Shown here: piece after piece, positions 16,410-26,500 of the stretch
Layout of the letters: each line of letters starts with the position of its first letter
How positions within the stretch are numbered: the first letter of the stretch is position 1
Origin: Methylovulum sp.
Lineage (GTDB): Bacteria; Pseudomonadota; Gammaproteobacteria; Methylococcales; Methylomonadaceae
Assembly: GCA_028712695.1 (NCBI GenBank)
Contig: JAQTQZ010000018.1
Location: 1-64,000 of the forward strand
Direction: 5' to 3'
Length of the DNA: 64,000 nt
The notes under the pieces: model-generated
Databases searched by the model: none
Seen by the model: only the letters and a program-made list of their open reading frames with translations
Told to the model about the DNA's origin: nothing
Program-made: the position numbers and the translations under genes

Positions 16410-17917
16410 ACTCTCCTGTCCAATTTACGGTAACTGATGGCCTCGCTTAAATGGGCAATCTCTATTTGCGGCGAGTCGGCAAGATCGGCAATGGTGCGGG
16501 CAAGTTTTAGAATGCGGTGATAAGCGCGGTTTGACAAGCCGAATTTGTCCATTGCCTGTTCCAAAAGCTGATGGCCTGGTTCGGATAAGTCGCAAAATTG
16601 TTTGACTTCTTTGGCAGTCAACGCTGAATTGGCTTTGCCGCTACGCGCCAAGGCAATGTTACGGGCGGCAACCACCCGCACCCTAATCACCGCGCTGCTT
16701 TCTTCACCCTGCGGTGAGCCTTTGCGCAACACGTCATGCGGGACGCGCGGGACTTCCAAGTGCATGTCTATGCGGTCCAGCAACGGCCCGGAAATTCTTG
16801 CCCGATAACGCCCGACTTGCTCTGAGGTGCAATGGCAACGCCCTGAAGCATCCCCCAGATAACCGCACGGACACGGGTTCATCGCGGCAATCAGCTGGAA
16901 ACGGGCGGGGAAATCGGCTTGGCGGTTGGCGCGGGAAATGGTGATATGGCCGGTTTCCAGCGGCTCACGCAGGACTTCCAACACCTTGCGGTCAAATTCG
17001 GGCAATTCATCAAGAAATAACGTGCCGTTATGCGCCAACGATATTTCCCCAGGCCGTGGATTGCTGCCGCCACCCACTAACGCCGCAGCCGAGGCGGTAT
17101 GATGCGGGGCGCGGTAAGGCGGTTGCCGCCAATTGCTGACATCCAGCCCTTGGTCGCTGATGGACGCTATCGCCGCCGTTTCCTGGGCTTGCTGCTCAGT
17201 CAAAGGTGGCAATATGGTCGGCAAACGGCAAGCTATCATGGACTTGCCGGTGCCGGGCGGGCCTAGCATCAACAGGTTATGCGCCCCGGCTGCGGCAATT
17301 TCAAACGCCCTTTTTACATGGTACTGGCCATGGACATCGGCAAAATCTATATCCACCGTTTGGTGCTGTTGCGGTTCAGTCAATTGAAATTGGGTGGGTA
17401 TCAGCGTCTGCCCGCCAAGGTGGGCGCAAACTTCTAACAAATGACCTGCCGGGATGATCTCAATATCCGTTACCAGCGCGGCTTCCGCACTATTTTCTTT
17501 AGGCAATAGCAATTTTCTGTGGTTGTTCCGTGCTTGTATGGCGATGGGCAAAACGCCGATAATCGGACGTAATTCACCGCCTAACGACAATTCCCCCACG
17601 CATTCGTAATCACCAAGCCGGGCAATAGGAATTTGCCCCGATGCCGCCAGTATGCCCAGCGCAATTGCCAAATCAAACCGGCCGCCTTCTTTGGGCAAAT
17701 CGGCAGGTGCCAGATTGACAGTGATGCGTTGGGCGGGGAATTCAAAGCGGGAATTCAACAATGCACCCCGCACCCTGTCTTTGCTTTCTTTTACTGCGGT
17801 TTCAGGCAGGCCGACTATAGATAAAGAAGGCAAGCCGTTAGCAATATGCACCTCTACAGTCACTAACGGCGCTTCTATGCCGGAACGCCCGCGACTGTAG
17901 ATAATCGCTAATGACAT
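16406..17917 (-). CDS. comM: YifB/ComM family Mg-chelatase-like AAA+ ATPase
   Basis: The 503-residue protein has an N-terminal LonC-like domain (about 1-170, with LSIVGLPETAVKESKDRVR) and an AAA+ domain: Walker A LMLGPPGTGKS, Walker B GTLFLDELPEF, sensor AAMNPCPCGYLG with its cysteine cluster, and a C-terminal Mg-chelatase helix bundle. ComM is a hexameric helicase that drives branch migration when DNA taken up by transformation is integrated; many non-competent bacteria keep it. The preferred start is the ATG of MSLAIIYSRGRSG (17917) because family members begin there; a further ATG six codons upstream is possible. It converges with nspC and lies 60 bp from ubiK on the same strand. Confidence 0.93.
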   Translation of the reverse strand: MSLAIIYSRGRSGIEAPLVTVEVHIANGLPSLSIVGLPETAVKESKDRVRGALLNSRFEFPAQRITVNLAPADLPKEGGRFDLAIALGILAASGQIPIARLGDYECVGELSLGGELRPIIGVLPIAIQARNNHRKLLLPKENSAEAALVTDIEIIPAGHLLEVCAHLGGQTLIPTQFQLTEPQQHQTVDIDFADVHGQYHVKRAFEIAAAGAHNLLMLGPPGTGKSMIACRLPTILPPLTEQQAQETAAIASISDQGLDVSNWRQPPYRAPHHTASAAALVGGGSNPRPGEISLAHNGTLFLDELPEFDRKVLEVLREPLETGHITISRANRQADFPARFQLIAAMNPCPCGYLGDASGRCHCTSEQVGRYRARISGPLLDRIDMHLEVPRVPHDVLRKGSPQGEESSAVIRVRVVAARNIALARSGKANSALTAKEVKQFCDLSEPGHQLLEQAMDKFGLSNRAYHRILKLARTIADLADSPQIEIAHLSEAISYRKLDRRV

Positions 17918-17978
17918 GGGTAAAGTAGAAAGCACACGCTATCTAAGCCTGTGCCTTGTGCTTTAAATATCATCTAAC

Positions 17979-18239
17979 TCAAATTTCTTCTTTATTGAGC
18001 AGTTGCTGTTCTATTTCTGCAACACGCTTTTCCAAGTCTTCCAGTTTGGCGCGGGTTTTCGCCAACACTAATTTTTGGACTTCAAATTCTTCACGGGTGA
18101 CCAAGTCCAGCTTGCCCAACACACTCTGTAAAATGGCATGGAAATTTTTCTCCAACTCTTCTTTAAAATTAGTAAAGCCCGGCGGTATAGCACCCGCTAA
18201 ACGGTTGGCAATGTCATCAATAGCTTTTGGATCAATCAT
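17979..18239 (-). CDS. ubiK: Ubiquinone biosynthesis accessory factor UbiK
   Basis: The 86 residues match the UbiK/BMFP family: an N-terminal amphipathic helix (IDDIANRLAGAIPPGF) and a C-terminal coiled coil (LVTREEFEVQKLVLAKTRAK to EIEQQLLN). UbiK forms trimers that bind UbiJ and membrane lipids and helps the soluble Ubi enzyme complex in aerobic ubiquinone synthesis. The length (about 80-95) and the VTREEFEVQ motif are diagnostic. It is probably co-transcribed with comM, which follows on the same strand. It was formerly often annotated as YqiC or a membrane fusogenic protein. Confidence 0.93.
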   Translation of the reverse strand: MIDPKAIDDIANRLAGAIPPGFTNFKEELEKNFHAILQSVLGKLDLVTREEFEVQKLVLAKTRAKLEDLEKRVAEIEQQLLNKEEI

Positions 18240-18389
18240 TTTGGTATCTCACGGGTAAAAGGGTTATGTCTAACTGAAAAGTGAAGTGGCTTGGCATGTA
18301 TTTAAAAACTGCCACGTAGCAATCTTGGGCAATTGTACTTGTTTTTAGTGTGATAATCTTCTCAGAAGCCGTTTAATATCCGGGCTTCT

Positions 18390-18750
18390 TTATTGATCGT
18401 AGCTACTGCATATCGAATTCTTAGAAGAATTGGTTTCAAACCGGAGCCGCCCCCTTATCTTGTTGGTGGGTCACACGACATTCCATTGCACCTCAACAGG
18501 TGCGGGATTTTATGCGGGCCCATCAAAATCAGCTAAGGGTATTCTTTTGCCAAAGCGGGCATCAGAATCCAATCCAGACGAGCAGGTTTGGAATGAGATT
18601 AAAGAATAACCGTATTAGAAAACAAGCAGTGAAAAATAAAGTGGATTTGAAAGGATGGCACGTCCCTGCATTAGATTCGTTACAAAACCACCAAGCGTGT
18701 CATCTCGTTTTTAGTTTACCTGACATTCATATGCCTGCGCCAATGTAGCT
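18390..18750 (+). pseudogene. IS630-family transposase remnant
   Basis: Pieces of an IS630-type DDE transposase appear in several frames: a winged-helix trace YRILRRIGFKPEPP near 18410, then RDFMRAHQNQLRVFF (from about 18510) and, after a frame change, NPDEQVWNEIK (about 18570-18605) where the catalytic Glu sits, followed by NNRIRKQAVKNKVDLK and LVFSLPDIHM. The catalytic-core region between the first two pieces is missing. The copy is deleted and frameshifted, with no inverted ends found. Confidence 0.7.
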
Positions 18751-18766
18751 TAATCAATTCAGGACT

Positions 18767-19398
18767 CGGTAATTAAGAAATAAAACCGCCAGTCTTATCC
18801 CAGAATATTTGCGCTGGACGTAAAAAGAAGAAGCGGGTTGCGATGCCGAACCCGACGACAGTGGCCTTATGTCGGTAACAAATCCAACCAGCGTTGTCTG
18901 GCACGCTGTTGTCCACGCCACCACTACCGTGCTTGCCTATATGCCCGGCAAGCATAAGGATGAGGTTTTTCAAAAACTCAAAGCGTTACTTGACCCCTCC
19001 AGAACCCGACGGCACTACACAGATGGCTGGGCGCCTATGAACGACATCCCGATGCCAACAAGCATGAAGTCGGTAAGCGTGATACCGAAAAAATAGAACG
19101 CAAAAACCTAAACTTTAGAACTTGGATTGATAGTCCTGCAATCAGAATGATTTGTTAAAAGTCAAGCCTACCGATTTATTGGAGCGAATGCTCGTACTTA
19201 AAGGTGTGCAATCGTCGCAATTAATTTTTTGACAAATCACTTACCATTCTGATTGCAGGACTACCCTTGGATTAAACGTCTGGTGCGCAAAACAAGTTGT
19301 TTTTCGAAGCTGGAATTGATGCATGATACGGTCATCGGATTGCGGATCAATATAAAGTTGAGTTTGGACTTGATATTTACAGATTTAACCCACTACCT
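18767..19398 (+). pseudogene. IS1-family element remnant, split by a MITE
   Basis: Residual IS1 transposase is readable in changing frames: YVGNKSNQRC near 18875, VVWHAVVHATTTVLAYMPGK and DEVFQKLKALLDP to about 19000, then YTDGW, HEVGKRDTEKIERKNLNFRTW (two stretches) to 19128, and after a 137-bp insertion KRLVRKTSCFSKLELMHDTV. The right end AACCCACTACC (about 19388-19398) matches the IS1 terminal repeat GGTAGTGGTT seen at 4107. A GGTAAT at about 18767 may be the left end. This lineage is different from the 4.1-kb copy. InsA is missing. Confidence 0.68.
19129..19265. mobile_element. 137-bp MITE with 8-bp target duplication
   Basis: A short non-coding insert interrupts the IS1 remnant. The ends are inverted: TAGTCCTGCAATCAGAATG from 19131 and CATTCTGATTGCAGGACTA ending at 19263, extended inward by TGATTTGT-like arms (one arm has five more bases, CTTAC). 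It is flanked by CTTGGATT at 19121-19128 and 19266-19273. Removing the insert and one CTTGGATT copy joins the transposase as RTWIKRLVRKT, in frame, which proves the insertion. The outer bases (GGTAGT on the right, complement) match the first six bases of the IS1 ends in this window, and 8-bp duplications occur in IS1, so IS1-type mobilisation is possible. Confidence 0.85.
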
Positions 19399-19423
19399 AG
19401 AAATGATATGTTCGGTAGTTAAA

Positions 19424-21046
19424 TCAATTAGCGTCAGCATAGCGTTTAAAAAGCATAACCAGCATATCAATTTCATCTGGAGTGGGCTTTATCCAGCCTT
19501 CCATACCTAAGTCAGCTAAAACTTGCCTTCCTTGACTGTCTTTATTCATGTCCAGCAATACCTCGGCCAATTGGCCTCCGAGTTCGGCACAACTTGGTGA
19601 AACACTAACTAAATGGAAAGCAAAAGCTGTTTCGCTTTGATCTATTTGGCGTAACATTTTTCGGGTCAGCCCAGATAATCCCTGATAGGTTTCGCTTAAC
19701 ATAAACAGGATGTCAGCATTACCTTTAAGTAGCATTTGTAAGGCCTTGATATCATGTCCAGAAAACACATACTCCATGTCTTCCAAGGCCGATTCATCTT
19801 GTTCCAGCAAAAAACGGCCAAGCAAATAAACAAAGTTGTCCTGCGCCGCAGTCACCACCTTACCACCCTGGAAATCAGCCAAATTCTGGCGTGGATCTTC
19901 CGCACGGACGAGTAAAGTGACTTCGTCAGTTTGGTCTATGGGTCGTAGTATGGGCTGAAAATTATGCTGTAGAAGCAAACGCGTGGCTTCAAAAGGCTTG
20001 GTGAAAACAATGTCCATTTGATCGGGCGTGATGCGTCGTTCAGTCATCGCACCATGACTTAACTCCAAATGAACTTCGCGGTCTAAATGCCGTTGCAGAT
20101 AGGTGTTGAAAAAATACCACCCATTCATCTGTTGGCTGCTCTGTGCACTGACCCAGAGTTTAAGCTTTTCGGCTTTGTCGGTAACAGTGGCACTGGCGCG
20201 ACGGGTTGGCGTTATTTGATCGTCAGATAGCACATGGGGAGGTATTAAGGTCTGCGCGGGGGGGGCATTCTTCCTTTCGGCCACTGGAGTTGCTGGTGAC
20301 CTTTGTGGTTCAACTGTTTTTTTTGTTGGCACGGATGCAGCCTGACCATCAGCCAAAAAGCGGGTTAGACCGGTCATTTTGAACAATACCCCAATCATCC
20401 GATTGGTATTGAAGATACGGATAGTTATTTCTTGTTTTTGCCAATGCTCAAAAAGTTTTAGCAATTGCGCCAACCCCATTGAGTTAACCCTGAGTAGCTG
20501 GGCAAAATCCAACTCTACCTGACACATTGGCGGCAAACTATAGAGGGCTTCTAAGGCAGGGATTGCTTCCACATCGACTGCACCAATGAAGGCAAATTGT
20601 TGGGATAATGATTCGGCAAGTGGCTTAGGGCGAATACATAAAGAAGCCGAAGTGACTTCTGTTCCATGATTTGTGCTGGCTGTTTGTTGTTGCACCGAAG
20701 TAGATGCTGGCGGTTCTACAGCGGGAGCGGCTGGTGCTTCGGACAAAAAGCGGGTTAACCCCGTCATTTTGAACAGTATGCCGATCATCCGATTGACATT
20801 GGTGATATAAATGGAGTTATTGTGTTTTTGCCAAAGTTCAAAAAGTTTTAGCAATTGCGCCAACCCCATTGAATTGACCCTTTCCACCTGGGCAAAGTTT
20901 ATCTCCACTGCACAATTAGGCGGCAGTATATAAAGCGCTTCAAGCACGTCAACTGCATCGACATCAATCGTACCAATAAAGGCGAATTGTTGCGACGGCT
21001 TTTCAGAGGAGGGTTTAGGGTCAATTCTCAGCTTAACGTTATTCAT
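19424..21046 (-). CDS. Tandem STAS domains fused to a PhnD-like binding-protein domain
   Basis: The 540-residue product has two similar STAS domains (about 5-110 and 140-245), each with the same core, RVNSMGLAQLLKLFE and (N/T)RMIG(I/V)LFKMTGLTRFL, so they arose by duplication. A Pro/Ala-rich linker follows, and residues about 285-520 resemble a PhnD/phosphonate-type periplasmic binding protein (LKLWVSAQSSQQMNGWYF, DIVFTKPFEATRLL, VFSGHDIKALQMLLKGNADI) but without a signal peptide. STAS proteins act as anti-anti-sigma switches; the motif has Ser in NSMG where the phosphorylated loop lies, though Met precedes the Gly. The start is taken at MNNVKLRI, which overlaps the upstream phosphatase gene by 8 bp; a longer ATG form reaches 21112. 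The pair is surely one signalling unit; the ligand is unknown. Confidence 0.75.
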   Translation of the reverse strand: MNNVKLRIDPKPSSEKPSQQFAFIGTIDVDAVDVLEALYILPPNCAVEINFAQVERVNSMGLAQLLKLFELWQKHNNSIYITNVNRMIGILFKMTGLTRFLSEAPAAPAVEPPASTSVQQQTASTNHGTEVTSASLCIRPKPLAESLSQQFAFIGAVDVEAIPALEALYSLPPMCQVELDFAQLLRVNSMGLAQLLKLFEHWQKQEITIRIFNTNRMIGVLFKMTGLTRFLADGQAASVPTKKTVEPQRSPATPVAERKNAPPAQTLIPPHVLSDDQITPTRRASATVTDKAEKLKLWVSAQSSQQMNGWYFFNTYLQRHLDREVHLELSHGAMTERRITPDQMDIVFTKPFEATRLLLQHNFQPILRPIDQTDEVTLLVRAEDPRQNLADFQGGKVVTAAQDNFVYLLGRFLLEQDESALEDMEYVFSGHDIKALQMLLKGNADILFMLSETYQGLSGLTRKMLRQIDQSETAFAFHLVSVSPSCAELGGQLAEVLLDMNKDSQGRQVLADLGMEGWIKPTPDEIDMLVMLFKRYADAN

Positions 21047-23135
21047 TGGTAGTGGCCTCGTAGACTTCAGTGTGATAAAGAAATTGGAAACCTTTATCTG
21101 TTTCGGGGTCAAAATTATTTTTTAAATCCAGAAACACACAAACCTGTGTTTGCTGGTGGGGTAACACGCGCACTTGCAAATAATCAGACAAACGCCAAAT
21201 TAAATAGAGGCCGCCACCGCCCACTCCGGAATCCAGCCCTTGTCCTTGTACATGGCGTGACAGACGATTTAAAAACACATTGGGCGTTAACGTCCCCCAG
21301 TTGTCTGTCAGGGAAATACCGAGCAAACCGTCTTGAATAGAAATGTCTAAGCGCAACACTTCGCCCTGACCTAATTCGCGGGAGGTACCTTTAGCAAATA
21401 AGGCACGGCCTTTGCCATCACGCGGCGCAGCGTAAAGCCCATTTTCTATTATTTCATCAAGCAGGAAAACAGCGGCATCAAGACGTTCTGGCGCATCTAT
21501 TGACAGTTCTTTTAACCAGGCATCTATTTCATCTATAATAAAAAACTTGTCTTCGCTGTGCGTGAAGTAAAATTCTCTACGGTGTTCAGGGTAACGTAAC
21601 AACATTGCCAAATCATCTTTGCTTTGGTGTATATGCTGATTGAGCAGCGTCCCCCACCCTAACTGCTTATTAATGGGATGATCCTGCAACAGCACACGCC
21701 GGACACCTTGTGCTGATAGGCTAGGGATCAAATCAGAAAAGCTTTTTTCTGCGAGGAATATTAAGTCTTGACGTTTAATATGCGGCGAAATTGATTCTGG
21801 GTTTTCCCGGTAAGACGCTTCAATAACATGTACTTGCTGTAATATTTCAGCATCGGGTTCAGTGACATGATTTGTTTTGATACTGAAATCGTAGGTTTTT
21901 TCCGTATGTTCAACACAAAAAATAGTCAAATCATCACCAAAAGTATGCCGTCCTAAATGCGTTGTCAAGCTTGCCAACAAACTATTGCTGAGCGTTTCAA
22001 TATCACTGTCGGCGTGAATGACCAGATGCTCTTCAAGGCGCTCATAACCAAAACATTCCCCCGTCACATTTTCTTCTTCGACAATGCTATCTGTATAAAG
22101 GAATAAGCGATCACCTATATCCATTTCCGTGTTTGCTTGTTCATATTCAGTGTGTTCGTCTTTTCCAAGCGGTAAACCACCCAGTTCTAAGGCGTCTAAA
22201 CGGCCGATCATCGCACGGTAAAGATAAGCAAACTGATGACCGGCATTAGCGTAACGTATTTCACCTGTTTGAGTGTCAAGGCAAATGGCAAACATGGTCA
22301 TCAATAAAGATTGATGCGCCGTATTAAAAATAATGTTGCTAAGACGCGAGAGAATTTTATGCGGTTCCCTTTCTTTTTCAGCTTCCAGAAAGTTAACTCC
22401 AGCTTTGGCGGCACAAACAATAGTGCCTGCTGCAATACCGTGCCCACTAACATCGCCGACCAGCAATACCATCCAACGCCCGTCTATTGCGTAGTAATCA
22501 TAAAAATCCCCACCCACTTCGCTAGAGGTGATCATCGTCGACAATCCGCTCAATCCGGGCAATTCAATGCGGGCAGGCCGTAGCAAATTCTGTTGCAACG
22601 TCGCGGCATTGGCCACTTCATCGTTTAGACGGGTACTTAACCGTTGCATTGTTTCAATAAGATTACCTTGCGATTCAGACATCCTAAGCATCATATCGGC
22701 AACTTTCACCACCCCCATGATGCCACCCTTACCAATAACAGGTAATGCCTCGTACTTGATGCCCGGATCGCGGTTTAAAAAATCCACCATAATCTGATCA
22801 ATACGATCTTCTGCATCAGCAACTAACGGCGCTACAAAAATATCGGCATTGCTTTCCAATAAGGTAAATAAGTCCTTGCGTGCGTAGAGCTCGCGGGCAA
22901 AGGCCCGCGTCATTAAATTGAGATAGTTACGGCGGGAAATGATACCGAAATACTTATTATTATCATCCATTACCGGTAATGCTGATAAATTGGCATTGCT
23001 TTGAAATAATTCAAGAACTTCCAAAATAGGGCTACTTAACAAGACGGGTTTTACTGGTTGGGTTAATTCGCGTACGCAGGGGGCTGAAAATTCCAAGGAA
23101 CCGACGGAATGTGGAAGTATTGGGTTATCAATCAT
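21039..23135 (-). CDS. CBS-PP2C (SpoIIE/RsbU-type) phosphatase with C-terminal RsbW-like ATPase
   Basis: The 698-residue protein carries two N-terminal CBS modules (about 20-150, ALPVMDDNNKYFGIISRRNY and ALPVIGKGGIMGVV), a linker helix, a PP2C domain of SpoIIE/RsbU type (about 190-390: SSEVGGDFYDYY, LLVGDVSGHGIAAG, YANAGHQFAYLY, LFLYTDSIVE, FGDDLTIF, with the metal-binding Asp residues), an unassigned region (about 400-540) and a GHKL-type ATPase like RsbW (DEIIENGLYAAPRDG, then SGVGGGGLYLIW). It thus joins the phosphatase and kinase sides of a partner switch in one chain; CBS modules may sense adenosine nucleotides. The STAS gene follows with an 8-bp overlap. No sigma factor gene is adjacent. 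Confidence 0.85.
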   Translation of the reverse strand: MIDNPILPHSVGSLEFSAPCVRELTQPVKPVLLSSPILEVLELFQSNANLSALPVMDDNNKYFGIISRRNYLNLMTRAFARELYARKDLFTLLESNADIFVAPLVADAEDRIDQIMVDFLNRDPGIKYEALPVIGKGGIMGVVKVADMMLRMSESQGNLIETMQRLSTRLNDEVANAATLQQNLLRPARIELPGLSGLSTMITSSEVGGDFYDYYAIDGRWMVLLVGDVSGHGIAAGTIVCAAKAGVNFLEAEKEREPHKILSRLSNIIFNTAHQSLLMTMFAICLDTQTGEIRYANAGHQFAYLYRAMIGRLDALELGGLPLGKDEHTEYEQANTEMDIGDRLFLYTDSIVEEENVTGECFGYERLEEHLVIHADSDIETLSNSLLASLTTHLGRHTFGDDLTIFCVEHTEKTYDFSIKTNHVTEPDAEILQQVHVIEASYRENPESISPHIKRQDLIFLAEKSFSDLIPSLSAQGVRRVLLQDHPINKQLGWGTLLNQHIHQSKDDLAMLLRYPEHRREFYFTHSEDKFFIIDEIDAWLKELSIDAPERLDAAVFLLDEIIENGLYAAPRDGKGRALFAKGTSRELGQGEVLRLDISIQDGLLGISLTDNWGTLTPNVFLNRLSRHVQGQGLDSGVGGGGLYLIWRLSDYLQVRVLPHQQTQVCVFLDLKNNFDPETDKGFQFLYHTEVYEATTNE

Positions 23136-23507
23136 AAACGACCTGAAAAATGAGCTTCTTAAAAAGCCGGGAATCGGCTTGATACTTTAATATATGGTAA
23201 GTTAAAAAAATGACAGATTAATTACAATTGCTTGGAGCCAAAGCAAGTTACCCCTCCCTGTGCACATCAACCTTAGGGATAAGGGCTGTGTGACTTTTGA
23301 TGTATCCCTATTTTTAGGGTGTCAATCTAAAACATTAAATCCCAACTTGCTTTATGGCTGCTTAGGTATTTTACTAATCAAAAAAATTATCCTAGGCTAT
23401 AATCGCTAGAGTAAAAAAGCATATTTGTGAACAGCATTAAATATCCGACATCACAAAAATCTAGTTTAGTAGTTAACTTTTCAATTTAGGCACACAAGGC
23501 AAAAATT
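23136..23507. promoter_or_regulatory. Divergent intergenic region before the RTX gene
   Basis: This 372-bp AT-rich gap separates the phosphatase gene (minus) from the RTX gene (plus), so it should hold both promoters. A short dyad CCCTATTTTTAGGG lies at about 23305-23318, and TTTTACT-rich and AT-rich stretches follow. The start of the RTX gene is preceded by GGCACACAAGGCAAAAATT, with a weak Shine-Dalgarno (AAGGC). No gene or tRNA was seen. Confidence 0.4.
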
Positions 23508-26500
23508 ATGGCAACTAAAATTCTACTTACAAACGGCGACGACAATTGGTTTGGCACGGACGGCGCCGATTATGTTGATGGCTTGAAAGGCAATGACATT
23601 ATGGATGGTGGCCTAGGCAACGATACGCTTTTGGGCAATCTTGGCGATGACCTTATTGCAGGAGGAGGCGGTGCCGACACGATTAAAGGTGGTGATGGCA
23701 ACGATGTGCTTGACGGTGGCACTGAGAATGACAAACTCTATGGCGATTCCGGTGATGATATTGTTTATGGTGGCACGGGTCAAGATAAGCTGTTTGGTGG
23801 TACGGGCGATGATTATTTGGCAGGCGGCGCTGATAACGATGCGCTTTATGGTGGCACAGGTTCTGATGCGATAGATGGTGGCGATGGCAATGATGTTTTG
23901 TACGATACCGACAATGCCAAGACATACGGCGCATTAAGCACAGAAAATGATGAAATGGCTGGCGGTGCCGGTAACGATAAGTTTTATGGCGGCTATGACA
24001 CCATGTGGGGTAATGATGGTAACGATACCTTTAATGTAAATAATCAGGCCACCGTTTATGGCGGGACGGGCAATGATGTCATTACCGTCAAAAATACCAA
24101 TGCAAAGCTTGATTCTTGGCTGGAAGGCGGATTGGGTTCTGATACTATCGTTGCCGGTGCAGGCAATGATACGCTGTTTTCCGGTTATGGTAGCGATACG
24201 TTAAAAGGCGGCGACGGTAATGACAACTACGTCATCACTTTTGATGATTTTTTTAATGATGACGGCACAGTAGGGCTAGGTACCGATACTATTGTCGATA
24301 CTGGCGGCGTTGACACGGCTTACTATATCCGTGATTTTGTGGGTGATGGCCGTGATGACGACGTGGGTTCGGATGGTAAGGAACTGGATCCCATTTTACA
24401 AAGCAATGATTTTTACGTCACCTTGCCAAATGGCATCGAAAATGGCGTTTTGGATGACCAAATTTATGTCAATACCCCAACCACGCTGACTTATTGGATA
24501 GCTTGGCTGAATGGGAACGATCTCAACAATAACCTAAAGGGCAGTAACCTGTACGACGTTATTGATGGCGGCGCAGGTAATGATACGATCAGCGCGGGCG
24601 ACGGCAATGACGTCGTTTTTGTTGGCCAAGGGAAGGATACGGTTGATGGCGGTGCCGGCAGCGACTGGATTGTCAGCAGCATCAATTTTAATCTTGCCAC
24701 TGACAGCAAAAATTTTGAAAACATCGATTTACTAGACTCCCCTGCAGCCCTTTCTGCAACAGGGGATAATGGCAACAATTGGATTATTGGCAATCAGTTC
24801 GACAACACACTAAATGGCGGTGCCGGCGATGACATTTTAGACGGCTGGTGGTATTCGCCTTATTACGCACCTGTTTTTGATACCCTTAAAACTACCGGTA
24901 CTGACACCTTAAAGGGTGGCGCTGGCAATGACACTTACCGTATCGACTCAGGCCTTGACCTAACGGATGAATCAGCAACTACCCGGGGCGGTATTGACAC
25001 AGTAGAATTTAAGGGCGCTGTCTTCACCGCTTCCTACACCTTGCTGAATGGCGTAGAAAATTTAAAGATGCTAGGCAACTTGACAGAAGGCGTTGGCAAT
25101 AATCTCAATAACCGGATTTTTGGTGATTCAAATAACAACAATCTAATAGGTTTGTACGGCGATGATTACCTCGATGGCGGCACCGGTATAGATAGTTTTG
25201 CCGGTGGTTACGGCGACGACACTTATGTTGTAGATAATATCAGTGAATCGATCACTGAAAAAAGCGGTCAAGGCAGCGACTGGGTGCAATCCAGCACTAT
25301 CAGCTTAGACTTAAACACCAGTAACTGGGGTGGCAGTATCGAGAATGGCAGGCTAACCGGCACAACTTCATCGCTTACCCTATCTGGCAGTGCGGTCAAT
25401 AACACCCTTATTGGCAATGATGGCAGTAATACCTTGGACGGCCGCGAAGGTATCGATACCTTGCAAGGCGGTTTAGGCGATGATGTTTATGTGGTTGACA
25501 CCTTAACGGATAACCTAATTGAAGTCCCTAACGTATTTGATGTGACTACGGGCAAGATTAAAACCGGCTATATCGACACCATTCAAAGCAGCATTAACTT
25601 TAGCTTGGATTCTGATGCTTATAAGAATTTTGAAAATCTGACATTATTGGGTGCAGCTAAAATTAATGCAACGGGCAACTTAAATAACAACTATCTGTTA
25701 GGTAATGATCAAGCCAATACATTAGAGGGGCTCGCCGGTGATGACATACTGGACGGAGCGGGTGGCATAGATACATTGAAAGGCGGCCTTGGTAATGACC
25801 TTTATAAACTAGGCATTGACAACGACATCGTGGTTGAACTTGCAGGCGAAGGCACTGATACCATCGAATCAACTAAATCATTGAGCTTATCAGATTATAA
25901 CAATGTGGAAAATTTGACCTTGGTGGGCGACGCTGCCACAGGCACTGGGACAAAAGACAACAATGTCATTACTGGCAACAATATTGCCAACACACTGACC
26001 GGTTTAGCAGGTGCCGATAGGCTAATAGGCGGTGAAGACGCTGACACTTTGATTGGCGGCTTGGGTGCAGACGTATTGGATTTGACTGAATCCTTAGCCA
26101 AGAATGATACTGTCGTGATCGCGGTTGGTGACAGCACTGCGGCTGCTAGCGAAGCGGACAGAGTCCTGAGATTCGATTTGTCTTCTGATATCATCGATTT
26201 GGGCGGAGCCATTAAAATTGCCAGCAACGCACCGTCTGTTGACGGGATAAATGAGGGAGGCTTTAACAGCCATAGCATTACTGATGGCATTATCAAATTT
26301 GATGACGTCGACTCTTACACTAGCCCTGTATTAATCACGGCAGCTAATATCGGCGGCGCAATCGATTACCTAAAAGCCAACATCACCAAGGGGCTTGCAG
26401 TTGCCTTTCAAGGTTTTGCTCCTGACCCCAACTCGACCACTAACTCCCAAGTTTATAGCACCTGGATATTCCAGGATAACGGAGACACCGATACCTTAGT

